Shown piece by piece: positions 26,601 to 37,783 of a DNA stretch of 64,000 nucleotides. The notes beneath the pieces are model-generated. The model made no database searches, had not been told where the DNA came from, and saw nothing but the letters and a program-made list of their open reading frames with translations. Source of the stretch: Tricholomella constricta (taxonomy: Eukaryota > Basidiomycota > Agaricomycetes > Agaricales > Lyophyllaceae); assembly GCA_013368375.1 (NCBI GenBank), contig JAACJP010000002.1, forward strand, positions 1,240,001 to 1,304,000. The letters are read 5' to 3'. Each line of letters starts with the position of its first letter. The first letter of the stretch is position 1. A program made the translations under genes and the position numbers.

Positions 26601-28230
26601 GGCCATGGTAAGGCCACTCCAGTTTATGTGTGGCAGTAAGGGCTCATTCAATGTTAGAAAATAGTTACGGAGGTAGAATACACTACAAAGACGGAGCCAA
26701 CGCTTTCACGAACGATGCGGATGACTCGAGTGGTCCTGACGGCTCTTCCGATCTCAGTTAACGTGGAAGATTTTTTCAGAGGTTCCCGGTGCGAAAGTTT
26801 CTTCGTTTATATCATAACGTTGTACCGTCATTGACTACTCATTCGTCATAGGCTCTTTTCGAAATTCACGATATCCACGACCAGCCATCAACATGTGCGG
26901 ATATGCGCTGCTCATTTAATGGCACAAGAAGGTGGTCTTGATGGTGTAAAGATTGAGCCCTGCGCGACAAAGAATCGAGGAGTGATGGTGAATGTTCCAG
27001 TTTTCTGCTCGCGTTAAGCTCCCTCAATCTTGATTTCTGCCAGACTGTTACCCCAGCCCAACCTGTGAACTTCTTGTTCTACATTGACTCTGCCCATGGT
27101 CCAGGTTGGTCTGCATCCACCTTATATTTCGACAATACTCATCGCCTTTAATAATCAGTGCGGGAGTCATTGAATCTGCTTATAAGGTATCGCATGTTGC
27201 GCGAAGGTACGTCAGATTATCTGCCAACCCAGCGTCCCAGAAGGAGCTTAGTACGTTGTGTCTTTAGAGGTGGAATCTGTGATTGGGGAGGTCGTCACAA
27301 ACGTTTTAGAAGGCTCCTCCTCTCCGCACCATCATCGCGTCACGGTTGTCAACAAGCTGGTTGAGGCATTGGAACATGATGCAGGATGGGTTGACCTGTA
27401 TGGGATCACAGGAGAGCTCAATGTTCCTAGCACACCGCAAGACGACGTGGATGAGGAGACATGTCAATTGTTGGACAAGGCAAAGACGGTCTGTCGGAGA
27501 AGCATCACTGCCCTAACTAGAGTCTTATGGTGCATCTTAGCTGCTCAACGCGCACAAGCATCCCCACCCACCCAAGGGCAGCTGGAGGGAGATTAAAATC
27601 CCAGTCGATGTGCCATACATGAATGTAAGTCATGCTTTTATGATTTATCCATCCTTCGACTCACAAATTGATTCATTCCCTTTGTAATCAAAGGTTGTCG
27701 CTGCTGCTTGCGTCCGTATCCTAGCCACTCCATTCAGCGACATCGCCTCCAAAGAAGATGCCTTACCCCTCTACGCTGGGCAACCGATATCTGCGAGACT
27801 GACTATCAACATCTCCTTCCACTGGGGCTCGAGTGCGGGCGACGAGAAGCGCAGGTATATACTCCGCTACGACGTCGAGGAGATGGTGCGAGATTGGCTC
27901 GTCAGTGGGCCGAAACGCGGGGACTTTACAGCCACGGTGCGTTTCACCGACATCTCCTCGCCCTCAATACTTACGAATGACGTCGGCAACCACGACTAGA
28001 ACGGTGCGACGCATACGGTACCGATAACACTGATCGCGCTGCATCACGGGGAGCTGGCGCTTCCCAAGGTGGCTGTGATGGCGCTGCCAATGGCAGGTGA
28101 GATGACGATGGGCTCGATGGCGATGCCCAGCATAGAGACGTATCAGATTCACGGCGCGGAGAAGGTATTGGTGCTGCCGCGGGGTGGGAGAAGTACCTTT
28201 GTCGTTGGGATGGGCTCAAATTTCGGCTAA
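23617..28230 (+). CDS. TRS130: TRAPP II complex subunit TRAPPC10 / Trs130
   Basis: Trs130 is a large TRAPPII subunit acting at the late Golgi with Rab GTPases. The start MANAQASSSKCVLVSYSA (23617) is followed by KQIKDWHSVV, EWLILHIIRPDSR, FEGVNLFEDAYTQYDELE, FFVESWIYSSALSVVG, YTKAGRKKFALRLHGSLAAL, and HRGHYKTALATYTSLPAHYA, a helical repeat region matching TRAPPC10. The C-terminal beta-rich part includes SFHWGSSAGDEKRRYILRYD followed by VEEMVRDWLVSGPKRGDF, typical of the family, and ends FVVGMGSNFG. About 18 introns were inferred, all with GT-AG ends. With 4.6 kb it has the expected size (around 1,200 residues). Confidence 0.9.
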
Positions 28231-28456
28231 TCTGTGAGTTGGTCGGCATTTTATGCGGCTGTATCCTTGAATGCGCCTCGTATTCTCAGGTACCTTTCAT
28301 TGTTTCATCATATTATTATTCTGTGCTGGGCCTGTAGAGCCGCGGCCTACTTCGCTGCTTGGACTTGTCCTTTATGCTATCAAATACACTGGATATGCTC
28401 GCGAATCGTCGAATTGACAAGAACCGATGTCAGCTCAGGCCGAGCAGCAAAAAGCG

Positions 28457-28568
28457 CGTCACCTGAGCGATTCGAACACTCGCGGGCAAAGCCCAACCGC
28501 TTGTCGTGCTGAAGGAGAAGCTTATGATCAGTAGCAGGCGATCCCGTTAACCACTCCGGCAAAGTGAC
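28457..28568 (-). tRNA. tRNA-Ser (GCT) with 30-nt intron
   Basis: The mature sequence is identical to the other three local copies. A 30-nt intron (28502-28531) interrupts the anticodon loop one base after the anticodon; its 3' part keeps the AGCACGAC seen in the 16-nt introns. A run of A on the plus strand next to 28457 gives the TTTTT terminator. Confidence 0.94.
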
Positions 28569-29695
28569 CGCGGAAGCAATTTCGCCGTGGAGCATCATTC
28601 CCGCTACTTTAGTAGTGGGTCTTGGCAAAAAACCCCGCTTTTGCAACGTTTGCGTTCGCCGTGCAGTCCATTACATCATATCGCGTTTTTTCGTCATAAA
28701 TGGCGTCGTCGTGGCGTCATTCATTCTTTCGAGTTCTATCTCACTTTTCTTGTCTCGGCTCTGCCCGTTTCGTTTTGCTTTGGTTGAAGTAATGATTGCG
28801 CCGAATTGATCCCTTCTCTCATTCGTTCGCGGTTTACGATGACACATGTTTTGAATCCTAATACGTTGACACAGAAATACCTGCGACACTTGTATGATGT
28901 ACAGCAGGTGCGTTCTATACAACCGGATTTCCTTCCTCGATTCAATTCAATATTTTTTAGCAACACCGCCTGTAGTTTTCAACACTTTATTTGCATGCTC
29001 GATGCCAAGGAGATGGAGGTGCCGGTAGATCAAGGGATCAAGAATGACTTTGAACAATTGCGACAAATGACCGCAGTGCCTTCCACCATACCACGAGCGG
29101 ATGCATTCGAGGCATAAGGCTAAGGTCACTGGAATTCATACACGCCCGCACGCTCGTCGTGTCATACAGTCACAACTTTTTGCACATCAAAACAAACCGT
29201 TAACATTTTTTGGTAGTCTACCATACATAATCTTATTTCCCCCCCTGTGCAGAGCCTTCCATGTTGGTGAACGGCGCTCAAGCTCCTATACTCTCCGTTG
29301 TCATGCTCAGGACCGCGAGAACACCTCGACAAAGTAAATGCCACGTATTCGGCAGAAGAACATCTTTCGCGACATAGGAAAAATTTGGTGTACTGAGCAT
29401 TCAAACAATTGCTCTGCAGATAGCATGAAGTGTGACGGTACTTGCAGACTGCTTGAGTCTGAACTGGTCTCTGTTTGCGGTCAACGTACCGGGCCCTGCG
29501 GCGGAGCGCGCTAACGCTGCGGAGAACAACATCGTCGACCTGACATACAAGCGCTACTTCATCAAGAACTTTTGTCGCAAGACAATCATTAAATAGAACT
29601 TCATTCCTATCTTGGGCCCACCAATGTGCCTGCATTGCTCACCCCATGCAATGTCTAGAATGTTGATTCATTTGTCTGGCAACAGACCAATTACA
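28569..29695. other. Intergenic region with one intron-like signal
   Basis: No supported gene. A frame beginning at 28839 reaches a well-formed 53-nt GT-AG intron (28908-28960, GTGCGT to TTTTTTAG), but the spliced frame stops after 27 codons. It may be part of a non-coding transcript or coincidence. Confidence 0.4.
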
Positions 29696-29983
29696 ATGCG
29701 CACATTGTCTGTGCCTTCATCTGACGATGAAAGTGATGTGGAAGAAGGAGAGATAACAGAGGCAATCAACAACTCAAGCGATACGAAGACTGCAAAGCGT
29801 CCTGCAGAGTGCATTTCAAAGGTAAGCTGCTTACTCGATAGGAAAAACGGCTACTGTTCTAAATACTATCAGAGCAAGCGTCGCCGTCAACACTGCAAGG
29901 ATCTTGATGAAAGCCTTCAAGCAGCTCAAATTGAATGGGAGCAAGAGAAGATTAGATATGCAGAAGATGTATGTTCATCTTAA
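29696..29983 (+). CDS. Hypothetical small charged protein, two exons
   Basis: A low-confidence gene. Exon 1 begins MRTLSVPSSDDESDVEEGEI, strongly acidic, and ends KRPAECISK. A 51-nt intron with GTAAGC and CAG ends (29822-29872) joins in frame to SKRRRQHCKDLDESLQAA, a basic then helical segment, ending YAEDVCSS. The mixture of acidic N-terminus and basic KRRR cluster suggests a nuclear protein or a fragment of one. Removing the intron preserves frame, so splicing is supported by its borders but not required. No family was recognised. A second GTATGT just before the stop hints that the gene could continue. Confidence 0.3.
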   Translation: MRTLSVPSSDDESDVEEGEITEAINNSSDTKTAKRPAECISKVSCLLDRKNGYCSKYYQSKRRRQHCKDLDESLQAAQIEWEQEKIRYAEDVCSS

Positions 29984-30153
29984 TAAATCTAACAGTTTCA
30001 AAAAACCACTGTTTTAACAACAATTTTTTTTTGGAGTGTACCCTTATTGCATCACTTGTCAAAGTTAGCGGGCTTTGCGGTCGTTAGAGCGCCCTTCCGG
30101 TGTTATTTCCTCGTGCGCACAGTTGTCCAACAACTCTCAACGAATAAAAAGCG

Positions 30154-30251
30154 CGTCACCTGAGCGATTCGAACACTCGCGGGCAAAGCCCAACCGCTGT
30201 CGTGCTATACAAGTTAGCAGGCGATCCCGTTAACCACTCCGGCAAAGTGAC
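30154..30251 (-). tRNA. tRNA-Ser (GCT) with 16-nt intron
   Basis: The mature sequence is identical to the other local copies. The intron at 30199-30214 reads, on the tRNA strand, ACTTGTATAGCACGAC, differing from the intron of the 21641 copy by two bases. A TTTTT terminator lies downstream on the minus strand. Confidence 0.95.
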
Positions 30252-30828
30252 TTGCAGGAACGTGAGTTCCCTGTGTTAATAGTCCTGTAAACTCCACGTA
30301 ACAATCAAAAAAGTTCACCGACATTTAAACAGCTGTCGAAACAGGGAAATAACGCCTTCGTCGTACTAGGCGTAGGCGTCCATGAGACGATTGACAAAAT
30401 GCTAATTGACGACTTTAGACGAGCACGCTTTCGGCTCACGCATCTAATCACAACACTCTCGAGTTATAGAGGGAAAGTTGCCCGGTACCGTGCACGCGAA
30501 GACGGTGGCGTAAATGGTACACACTCCCCTTTTTGATAATTCTTTGACTTGTCGAGAGCTTTCGAAGACCTAAGCATGAACTACGCCACAGCGGTTCATA
30601 AATGCTTCAAGTCTTCTCCCAGAAACGCGGAAGTCCGTAAATAGGCGTATTCGACTGCACACAAACGCTCAGCGTAAGCTAGACACATATAACTTGCACA
30701 GCATGAAAGTATATAAGCACGAGCGACGCACAGTGAGATAGAAAATCAACGACGGACTAGGTTGCAACAGTCCAAATCCCAACCCAGTCTCAAGCCGACC
30801 ACGCCACACCAAGCCCTCATCTCATGAC
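30252..30828. other. Intergenic region downstream of BIR1
   Basis: About 580 bp with no coding signal. It contains TATATAAG at 30710-30717 on the plus strand, pointing toward the antisense side of BIR1, where no plus-strand gene is expected. Confidence 0.45.
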
Positions 30829-33800
30829 TCACAGCCGCTCAATAATCCCCTTCACCTCCTCTGCCCTCTTCTTGAACCTTCCAAGCTCCCTCTTCCCATC
30901 CCGGCGGAACTTATCATACTCCACCTCCATCTGGTACCGGATCCACTCCTCCACCGTCATATCCAGCTCCGCGTCTGTGAGGTTTTGCAGCGGCGTGAAC
31001 GGGAGCTTCGACAGCGCCGGCATGGGCAACGACTCAGGGGCGTCAACAGGCTCAGACACCAGCTCCACATTGAGAGTGGGGGTGGAACGTGGCGGTGTGC
31101 GAGGTGGGTCTTCATGGAGCTGTGTGTCGTTACCCTCTCCTGCTGCATCTGGTTCCACAATGGCCATTTCAATGTCTTCGGATGGCGCAGCACATGCGGG
31201 TGGCGGAGATGACGGCGGTCTGCTTGATGTGACAGATTTTGGTTTGGGAGGCTTGGATTTCACTACATGCACGGTCTCCCCAGGAGCCTGCACCTGTGCC
31301 CTCTCTCTGGGAAGCGGTGGCTCTTTGGACTGGCTCGCCTTCCGCACCGGCTTCGTCCCGTTCCACCTCTCACTGGACCTTGTTTTGTTCGCCCGATCTT
31401 CTTGATCTTCATCATCCCCTTCGTCCGTTGAGATTTCCACAACTTTCAACAAACTGCTCGCCTTCCTTGTCTTCTCCTTTCCTGTTCCATTCCTACCCCC
31501 ACCAACCCCCGTAGATTCCTCCTTCCCCTTCTCCCCCTCCTTCCTCTTCGTCGGCTTCTTCTCCTTCCCACCCACCTGCGCCTGCGCTAACGACGCCTTA
31601 CCCGTCTTGTTTATTGTTCCAGGCCGCAGCTTCTCCCTTGCGGCCTCATCTGCATCCACATCCATTTCCATGTCGACATCCACATCCGCATCAACGTCGA
31701 CAAGCTTCACAGCGGACTTCGCGCTCCGCTTTGGGACAAACAGCGGCTCCATCCCAACCCCATCTACACGCACCGCGTGTTCCTGCGGCTGTTCGGACTC
31801 GTACCTTGCGGGGAGCGGCACAGGGGCAAGGGCCGGGACCGGCGACGCACTCAGCGAGACGAATACATCTATGTCGTCGTCGTCGTCGTACTGGTCGGCG
31901 GGAGTCCCTCGCCCCTGATCCTGCTCTTTTTCCTCTACGTCGCGCACTGCGGCCCTGGCTCGCTTCGTTGCCTTACTCTCCAGCGGCGCAGGAGGCTTCG
32001 CACTCGTCACCGAGGCAGGTTTCGCAGAAGAAGAAGAAGACGACGCGGTGCGTTTCTTCTTTTCCACTACAACAGGTGCAGGCGCGGCCGGAGACGGGGG
32101 CAGCGCTTCTCTCTCCTCTTCCACGTCCAGGTCAACTGTCGGTCCTACTTCGAGTTCTGTCTCCGCTTCGAGCTCTGCCTGCGTCTCCTCGCCGTCGCCG
32201 TCACTATCTCCCTCCTCGGCAGTCTCTTCAGGCAAAAGTGCTGCAGCTTTTGGCTTCGCACGCGACGAAGGTTTCCTAGTAGCAGGAGTCTTTGCCTTGC
32301 TCCTCGATCGTTGTCTCGGTTTCGGTTCTGGCTTTTTCACCTCCGCTGCTTGTTCCTCCTCAACCGCAAAGTCTTCCGCCTCCGATTCCGGTTCGACTAC
32401 GGCTGGGGCAGGCGCCTTGCTCTTCTTTGTCCGGCTGGGCTTGCGCGGGACTGGCGCGTCCTTTGATTCTTCAACGGCGCTGCGTAGAGGCGTTCTTGCC
32501 CTGGTGGATTTCCTCAGGACCTTTACTTTATCCTCCTCAGCTTGTCCCTCCTCCTCATCGTCAATCTCCTCGACCACACGTGATGCCGCTCGTCCCCTGA
32601 TGGATTTTTTCCGTACTCTCACCTCTTCCTCTACAACGACGCGTGCCGCCGCTTTCCCACGCGTGGATCGCTTCAGCACCTTCACCTCCTCCTCCTCGGC
32701 CGATGGTGTCGGCGTTGGGGTCGGCGCCTTTGTCCTTGAACGACTCCGCAACCTTGTATTAGTCTTCTCGACCACTACCTCCTCTTCCTCCTCAGCTTCT
32801 TTCACAGACCGTGAAACCGACTTCGACCTCGACTGCGTCCGGGTTGCGAGGCTCTGCTTCGCCCTCCCCACCCGCGTAGCGCCCACCTCCTGCTCCTGCT
32901 CCGCATCGTCATCGTCTTCCGCAGCCTCCTCAGCATCCTCCACGACGTCCTTCAGCCCAGCCCTCGACTGGCTTCGCGTCAGCTTCTTCTTCGGCGTCTT
33001 CCCCTTGGACGCAGACGCAGATGCAGCGCGGGCCCTCTTCGTCGTCGAGCGTCTCGCTTGCGGCGCGTCCGCTTCCGAACCTTGGTCTTCGCCATCGCCG
33101 TCACCGTCGTGCGTCTTCATAGGGAGGATGAGGTCATTGGGTTTCGAATTCGAAGTTGAGGTGGAGCGTGCGTGTTTCGAGGCGGGCTTGGACTGAGGTT
33201 GGGACTGGGCGCGAGAGGGGGGTTTAGAAGGAGATGCTGCCTTGGGTATGGAGAAGAAGGGGCAGGGGGTGCCGGATTTGTCGTGGCGTTTGCGGTGTTC
33301 TTCTCTGTTAGAGATGGTTAGGACCTCGATTTCATGTCAAGGCGGGATGCCACGCACGTGGGGTCATCATGGGTGTCCCAGCCGCTGAGGGAGACGTGGC
33401 AGTAGAGGCAAGTGGCGAGATCGTCCCCTGCATGTTGGGGAGTGAACACGAAGCCGGCGCGGGCCATCTGTACACGATAGTTAGCGATTATCAAAGGCTT
33501 GGATAATGTAAGAAACGGGTGATAAACCTTGCGAGAGCTGGCGCCGTGATTCTTTCCCTGATCGTGTATCCAACCATCACCTGCAAAGAAGGTCTCCAGA
33601 CGGGCGCGTTCCATGAGCTTGGCTGCCGGCAGACGAGATTTGTCGGGGAATATGAAGCTGTGTGCTTGTTATCAGAGGCAGATGCTAGGGGACTACGCGA
33701 GGAACTTACCCCCCATCTTCATCCATGTCGCCTCGGAGGCCGCATCGAACTATGGCCCAGCAACAATTGTCCCCGCACTTGTCCCAGTGGATATTGAAGG

Positions 33801-34038
33801 GGTCGTCGTGAACTTCCCAGTCAGAGAGCTGCTTTTCGCACATGAAGCAGGTGACGTTGTCGCGATCGTCGAAGCTAGGGCTGAAGTAGAAGCCGGCTTC
33901 TGCGAGGGTTGTTGGAGTTGCGACGAAGTGGGTAGATGGGTGTGGCCACTTGAGGGAGATGGACGAGGAGGGCTTTGCGGGGTTTTTGACGCGTCTGGCT
34001 TTGGCGAACGAGTCGATGCGGTTTTGCAGCGATTCCAT
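30829..34038 (-). CDS. BIR1: BIR-domain chromosomal passenger protein (Bir1/survivin family)
   Basis: Fungal Bir1 targets Aurora kinase and INCENP to centromeres and the spindle midzone. The start MESLQNRIDSFAKARRVK (34038) leads into BIR 1: WPHPSTHFVATPTTLAEAGF, then the zinc ligands in CFMC and HWDKCGDNC. A second BIR follows after introns: MARAGFVFTPQHAGDDLATC, with CLYCHVSLSGWDTHDDPTC and a later HRKRHDKSGTPCPFF. Next comes a very long disordered, Lys/Glu/Ser-rich tail in essentially one exon (30829-33120), with many S/T-K/R-S repeats. The C-terminus (KLPFTPLQNLTDAELDMTVE, then WIRYQMEVEYDKFRRDGKRE) is helical and probably contacts INCENP/borealin-like partners. Size (roughly 1,000 residues) and two BIRs fit fission-yeast Bir1. 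The antisense frames are shadows of the repetitive tail. Confidence 0.92.
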
Positions 34039-34096
34039 GGCGGCGGTGCGTGCTCAACGCGATTTGTCACACTGTCACGGGTCACCGTCGTGAACG
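34039..34096. promoter_or_regulatory. 58-bp bidirectional promoter BIR1 / WAPL
   Basis: Both start codons face away from this 58-bp spacer. It contains ACGCGA (34057-34062), close to the MCB cell-cycle element ACGCGT. No TATA box is visible. Transcription of one gene very likely begins inside or next to the other's leader. Confidence 0.6.
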
Positions 34097-37000
34097 ATGT
34101 CGACGAGCACGACGTACAATGCGCGCACCTATAGCCGACGCTCGTCGGCCAAAAGGAAACAGTCTTTGGATGCAGACTCGGAGCCCCGGAAGAAGCAAAG
34201 GCCGTCCGAGGAGCTGACGGATGTCGAGGACAGGTCGCCGTCGCCATCGCCGTCGCCACTGCGGACGTATGGCACGCCTAAGCGAGGGCTGGCCAAGGAT
34301 CTTTCAAGTATATTCCAGTCGTACACGCCCTCGTCGTCGCCCCACGCCACTCCTACGAAGCTCGCCAGCCGAATGCTCGGTCGCTCAAAGACGGACTCGT
34401 CCATCGACAGCACCTCCGCCGACCGCACACCGCTCTACGCCGACCGTACATCATCGCTTCCCGCCTTATTTTCACCCAAACGCTCCGCCTCCGGCTCCTC
34501 CATCCAAGATGTACGCCCGCCGCCCGTTCCACTCACAACCAACACCCGCACATACGCCGGCAAATCGCGCTCTTTCCTCGTTGCCGTTCCAGCTTCGTCC
34601 CTCGCCGCCGACGAAGGCGAAGACGAGTATACCGCACGTGAATCCTACGCGTCTCTGCGCTCCAGATGGGGCGTCGATAACTCTGAAGACGATCCGTACC
34701 CAAGCATCCTCTCGCCTACACGCTCCGATAGCACGTCCACTCCAGGCGGCACCCCCTCCCGATCTGGTCGAGGAAAGACCAAGGCACAGCAAGCGGCTCC
34801 ATTGCCCAATGGGATGATGAATCCTCTCAAAAGCATCACCGAGTTGCGCAACAAAGGCGAGAGCAGACGCTTTCTCGACGAAGTGGGTTACCTTTTCGAG
34901 GGCATGCATTCTACCGTGGGCATTGGTCTTCGGAGAGCCAGGTATGCTCCATCCTGATCCAAGTGCCGTAATTCCTACTAACCACCGTCCAGTGCCTTGG
35001 AAATAACCACCAAGTTATGCGACGCAGATTTTTCGCGGAAAGCCAAGGCAGCCGACTTCCTGAGTAGGGCATGGGATGTCTTTGGTGAGGCAGGCGCAGG
35101 CAAAGGCGAGGACAAAGTACGGCTTTGAACAACTGCATGTGTCATTCCTTTCCGATCCTGATCAATTGTATACATGTAGATCCTCGACACCCTCCTCGCC
35201 TTCTTCGCCGCCCTTGTGTCGCGCGACCCCGCCTCGCTCAGGGATCTGGCTCAGCGCCCACTTGCTGTCACACCCTCCCCCGTCGCCGCTGAATCGAGCA
35301 AACCCAGGTCAAACCAGATACAGACCCTCTCGGTATCCAGGCTCTCGTCCTTGGTGGACACCCTCTTTTCCCTGCTTACTGCTCCATCCGATCCCTTGTC
35401 GTTCATCTCCAAGTCCTCCCTGAAAGACAAGGTTAAAGTCGAAGGCGAGCTCAAGAGGACCGGAATAGGAAAGAAGGAGCGCGCAACGGTTCGTCCCCAC
35501 CTCATTCCGCCTATATGTACCCATATTCCTAATATCCCGCTTCAGTTCCAAACAATCCACGACACCATCTTCTCCAAGTCCTCCCTGTTCCCAGCCAACA
35601 CACCTGTACATACTCCTATCCCTTTCTTACTTAACCCTCTCGCTAACAGTTACATACCCACACAGATATCCACGCCCCTCCTCGTCCTACACGCCTTGAA
35701 AACCCTGCCCCCCTCTTTGATCCCACAAAAACACCTCCCCACGCTCCTCGCCTCTCTGCGCCACACGCTCGCCCCCCTCCTCCCCTCCTCCTCCTCAATT
35801 ACACCAGCCTCAAATTCCGCGTCCCTCTCCTGGCCAGACGCCGCCCCCGCCCTCCCATATGAAAGCGCGTTCTGCCACCTCCGCATGCTCGACGTGTACC
35901 TCCTCGGACAGTGGGGCACTACTACCCATACAGCCATGCCCGGGGATGCAGACCCATTCGCAGATGCAGATGAAAGCGAGAGGAGGGTGGAGGAGGAGAG
36001 AGAGAGGCGTGCGAACGAGACGGCGATGGGGCCGTGGCTCGCGGATGCACTGGTCGCGGTGGCAGTGTGTGCTGAGCTCTCCACAGCGGCGTCAAGTTGG
36101 GGGTCAAGCTCGGGGGCGGGGTCGGGCTCGGCGAGGAAATGCATGGAGACGGCGCTGCGTGTGCTAGTGAGCCTTACGCATGCGGACGCGGTGTGGGCGC
36201 GCCGGATCGCGGAGTCGGAGTGCGCACTTGCGTTCGTGCTGAGAGTTGTTGTCGGGGACTCGGGGGGTAGGCGGGTGGGCGGTGAGGTGAAGAAGGAAGA
36301 GGACGGCGGTAAAGATGGTAAGAGCAAGGAGGAGGGAAGGGATATCAAGCTTGAGGAGGAATTTGGCGATGAGTCACCAGGCGCCGACGATAATCATGGC
36401 AGCGATGATGACCACCGAATGCAGTCGATAGACGTGCTCTGCCTTGCCCTCGGGCTCCTGACCAACCTCATCCAGGGCGTCCCCGGGTTCAAGGACGTCC
36501 TACGCGATGCACGTACGTATATTCCTTTCTCCCGCTGCCATCTACGAAAAAAGAAAATTGACGCAAGTCCACATCAAGGTCTCAACCCGGCTTGCACCCT
36601 CAAGAAACGCGCCTGCATCCGGCGCTGTACTTGCGCGCCGACGAAGTCCATCAGCGCCCTCGATGTCCTCATACGTGTGTATAATCACCACCAGCCAAAC
36701 CCGCATCTCTCCTCCTCCATCAACACCACCAGCACCGCCACCACTGACACCAGGAGGCCCAAAGCAAAACAGGACCACGATCTACCTCCGCCCCCGCTTT
36801 CGCCCCCACACCGGGACTTGGATCTAGGCGACGCGCTCTTCCTGCGCGGCCACCTCGCCGTCGTCTTTGGACTGCTCATCCGCGGGTCCCCGGAGAACGA
36901 GGCCTATATCCTGCGCGCGCTTGCGGGGTCTACGTCTGGCGATGATGCGGAGGTGGCGGTGGTGCGGCGGCTCGCGGAACAGGCGCGGGAGTTTGTGGCG

Positions 37001-37114
37001 TTTTATGTGGCGCTAGGGGGCGGGGCTGGGGAAGGGGAAGGGGCAGGGGACGGGGTTGAGGATATGCGGGTGGCGAGGGGTGTGGTAATGTTTTTGGAGG
37101 GGCTGAGGGCGTGA
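34097..37114 (+). CDS. WPL1: Cohesin release factor WAPL (Wpl1)
   Basis: Wapl opens cohesin rings together with Pds5. The start MSTSTTYNARTYSRRSSAK (34097) opens a disordered Ser/Pro/Arg-rich region (about 230 residues) with basic KKQR-like nuclear signals. The WAPL domain begins at LKSITELRNKGESRRFLDEV, GYLFEGM, then ALEITTKLCDADFSRKAKAA, helices of a HEAT-like fold, and ILDTLLAFFAALVSRDPASL. Later conserved parts are QSIDVLCLALGLLTNLIQGV, SALDVLIRVYNHH, and GDALFLRGHLAVVFGLLIRG. The end is VVMFLEGLRA. Five or six introns were inferred. The coding strand alternates between C-rich and G-rich blocks, and the 3' end contains dense G runs. Confidence 0.87.
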
Positions 37115-37783
37115 GGTTTTAAATCGGTGATTAATCTGGGGTTGGCTGGGGCGCCGGGGTTCGGGGGTGTGGTTAATTTTGTATTTTTAATTTATCTTAT
37201 GCATGGCTTTGCCGTGTTGGCTGGGAACACCCCGCTTGTTATTGTTCTTATTATACTTGAGTAGTGGGATCGATGTCTGTTCTCTAAAATGACATTCCCC
37301 TCGGACCTCGTTCTGCCTGTCTTGCATTTGAGTCCGAAGAGCTGCACATCGAGCGCAACAAGACCATCCCTCTCTTACTTACAGAGGAGGGTCCTCCCTT
37401 CTCTGCATGAGTGTGTTTTGTCGTACGACTCCCCATGTGCGTCCAGCAGATCGGATGAAAGTCGGACGTCGAATGCCAAAGGCAGGAGAGTTGCAAAGGC
37501 GTAGTCGGTGACGCAGAGGTCCATGATCACAAGCGTTGCGTGTATTTAGGTCATTGGCAGGTCCTTAGTATCTGTCCCCTTACCATGGCCGAAAAATATA
37601 TCATGATTATATGGCCTATACAATCATGCGCCCTTGCTGACCCACCCCTACTCTCCAGGACATCACCTCTGGAAGAGACGATGATGCAGTTGAGGCGGTA
37701 TGCCTTGGCGGACGTCATAAAAAGGCAGTGGACGTCACTATACGTGCGACCCTGTTTGTATCATTGCGCTTCCACTGGTGCTT
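37115..37783. other. Convergent intergenic region
   Basis: Between the WAPL stop and the stop of the 2OG oxygenase gene. An AT-rich stretch after 37,150 suits the WAPL 3' UTR. No gene supported. Confidence 0.5.

Noticed and set aside
28839..28973. Small gene with a 53-nt intron
   Set aside because: The intron looks good but the spliced frame stops after 27 codons and matches nothing.
20976..29118. 15-base match CGAGGCATAAGGCTA after SER1 and near 29,105
   Set aside because: A 15-base exact match is expected by chance in a 64-kb window and flanks do not align.
32048..33196. 382-codon plus-strand open frame opposite the BIR1 tail
   Set aside because: Ser/Thr-rich antisense shadow of the Lys/Glu/Ser-rich repetitive BIR1 exon; no motif, start context or splice structure.
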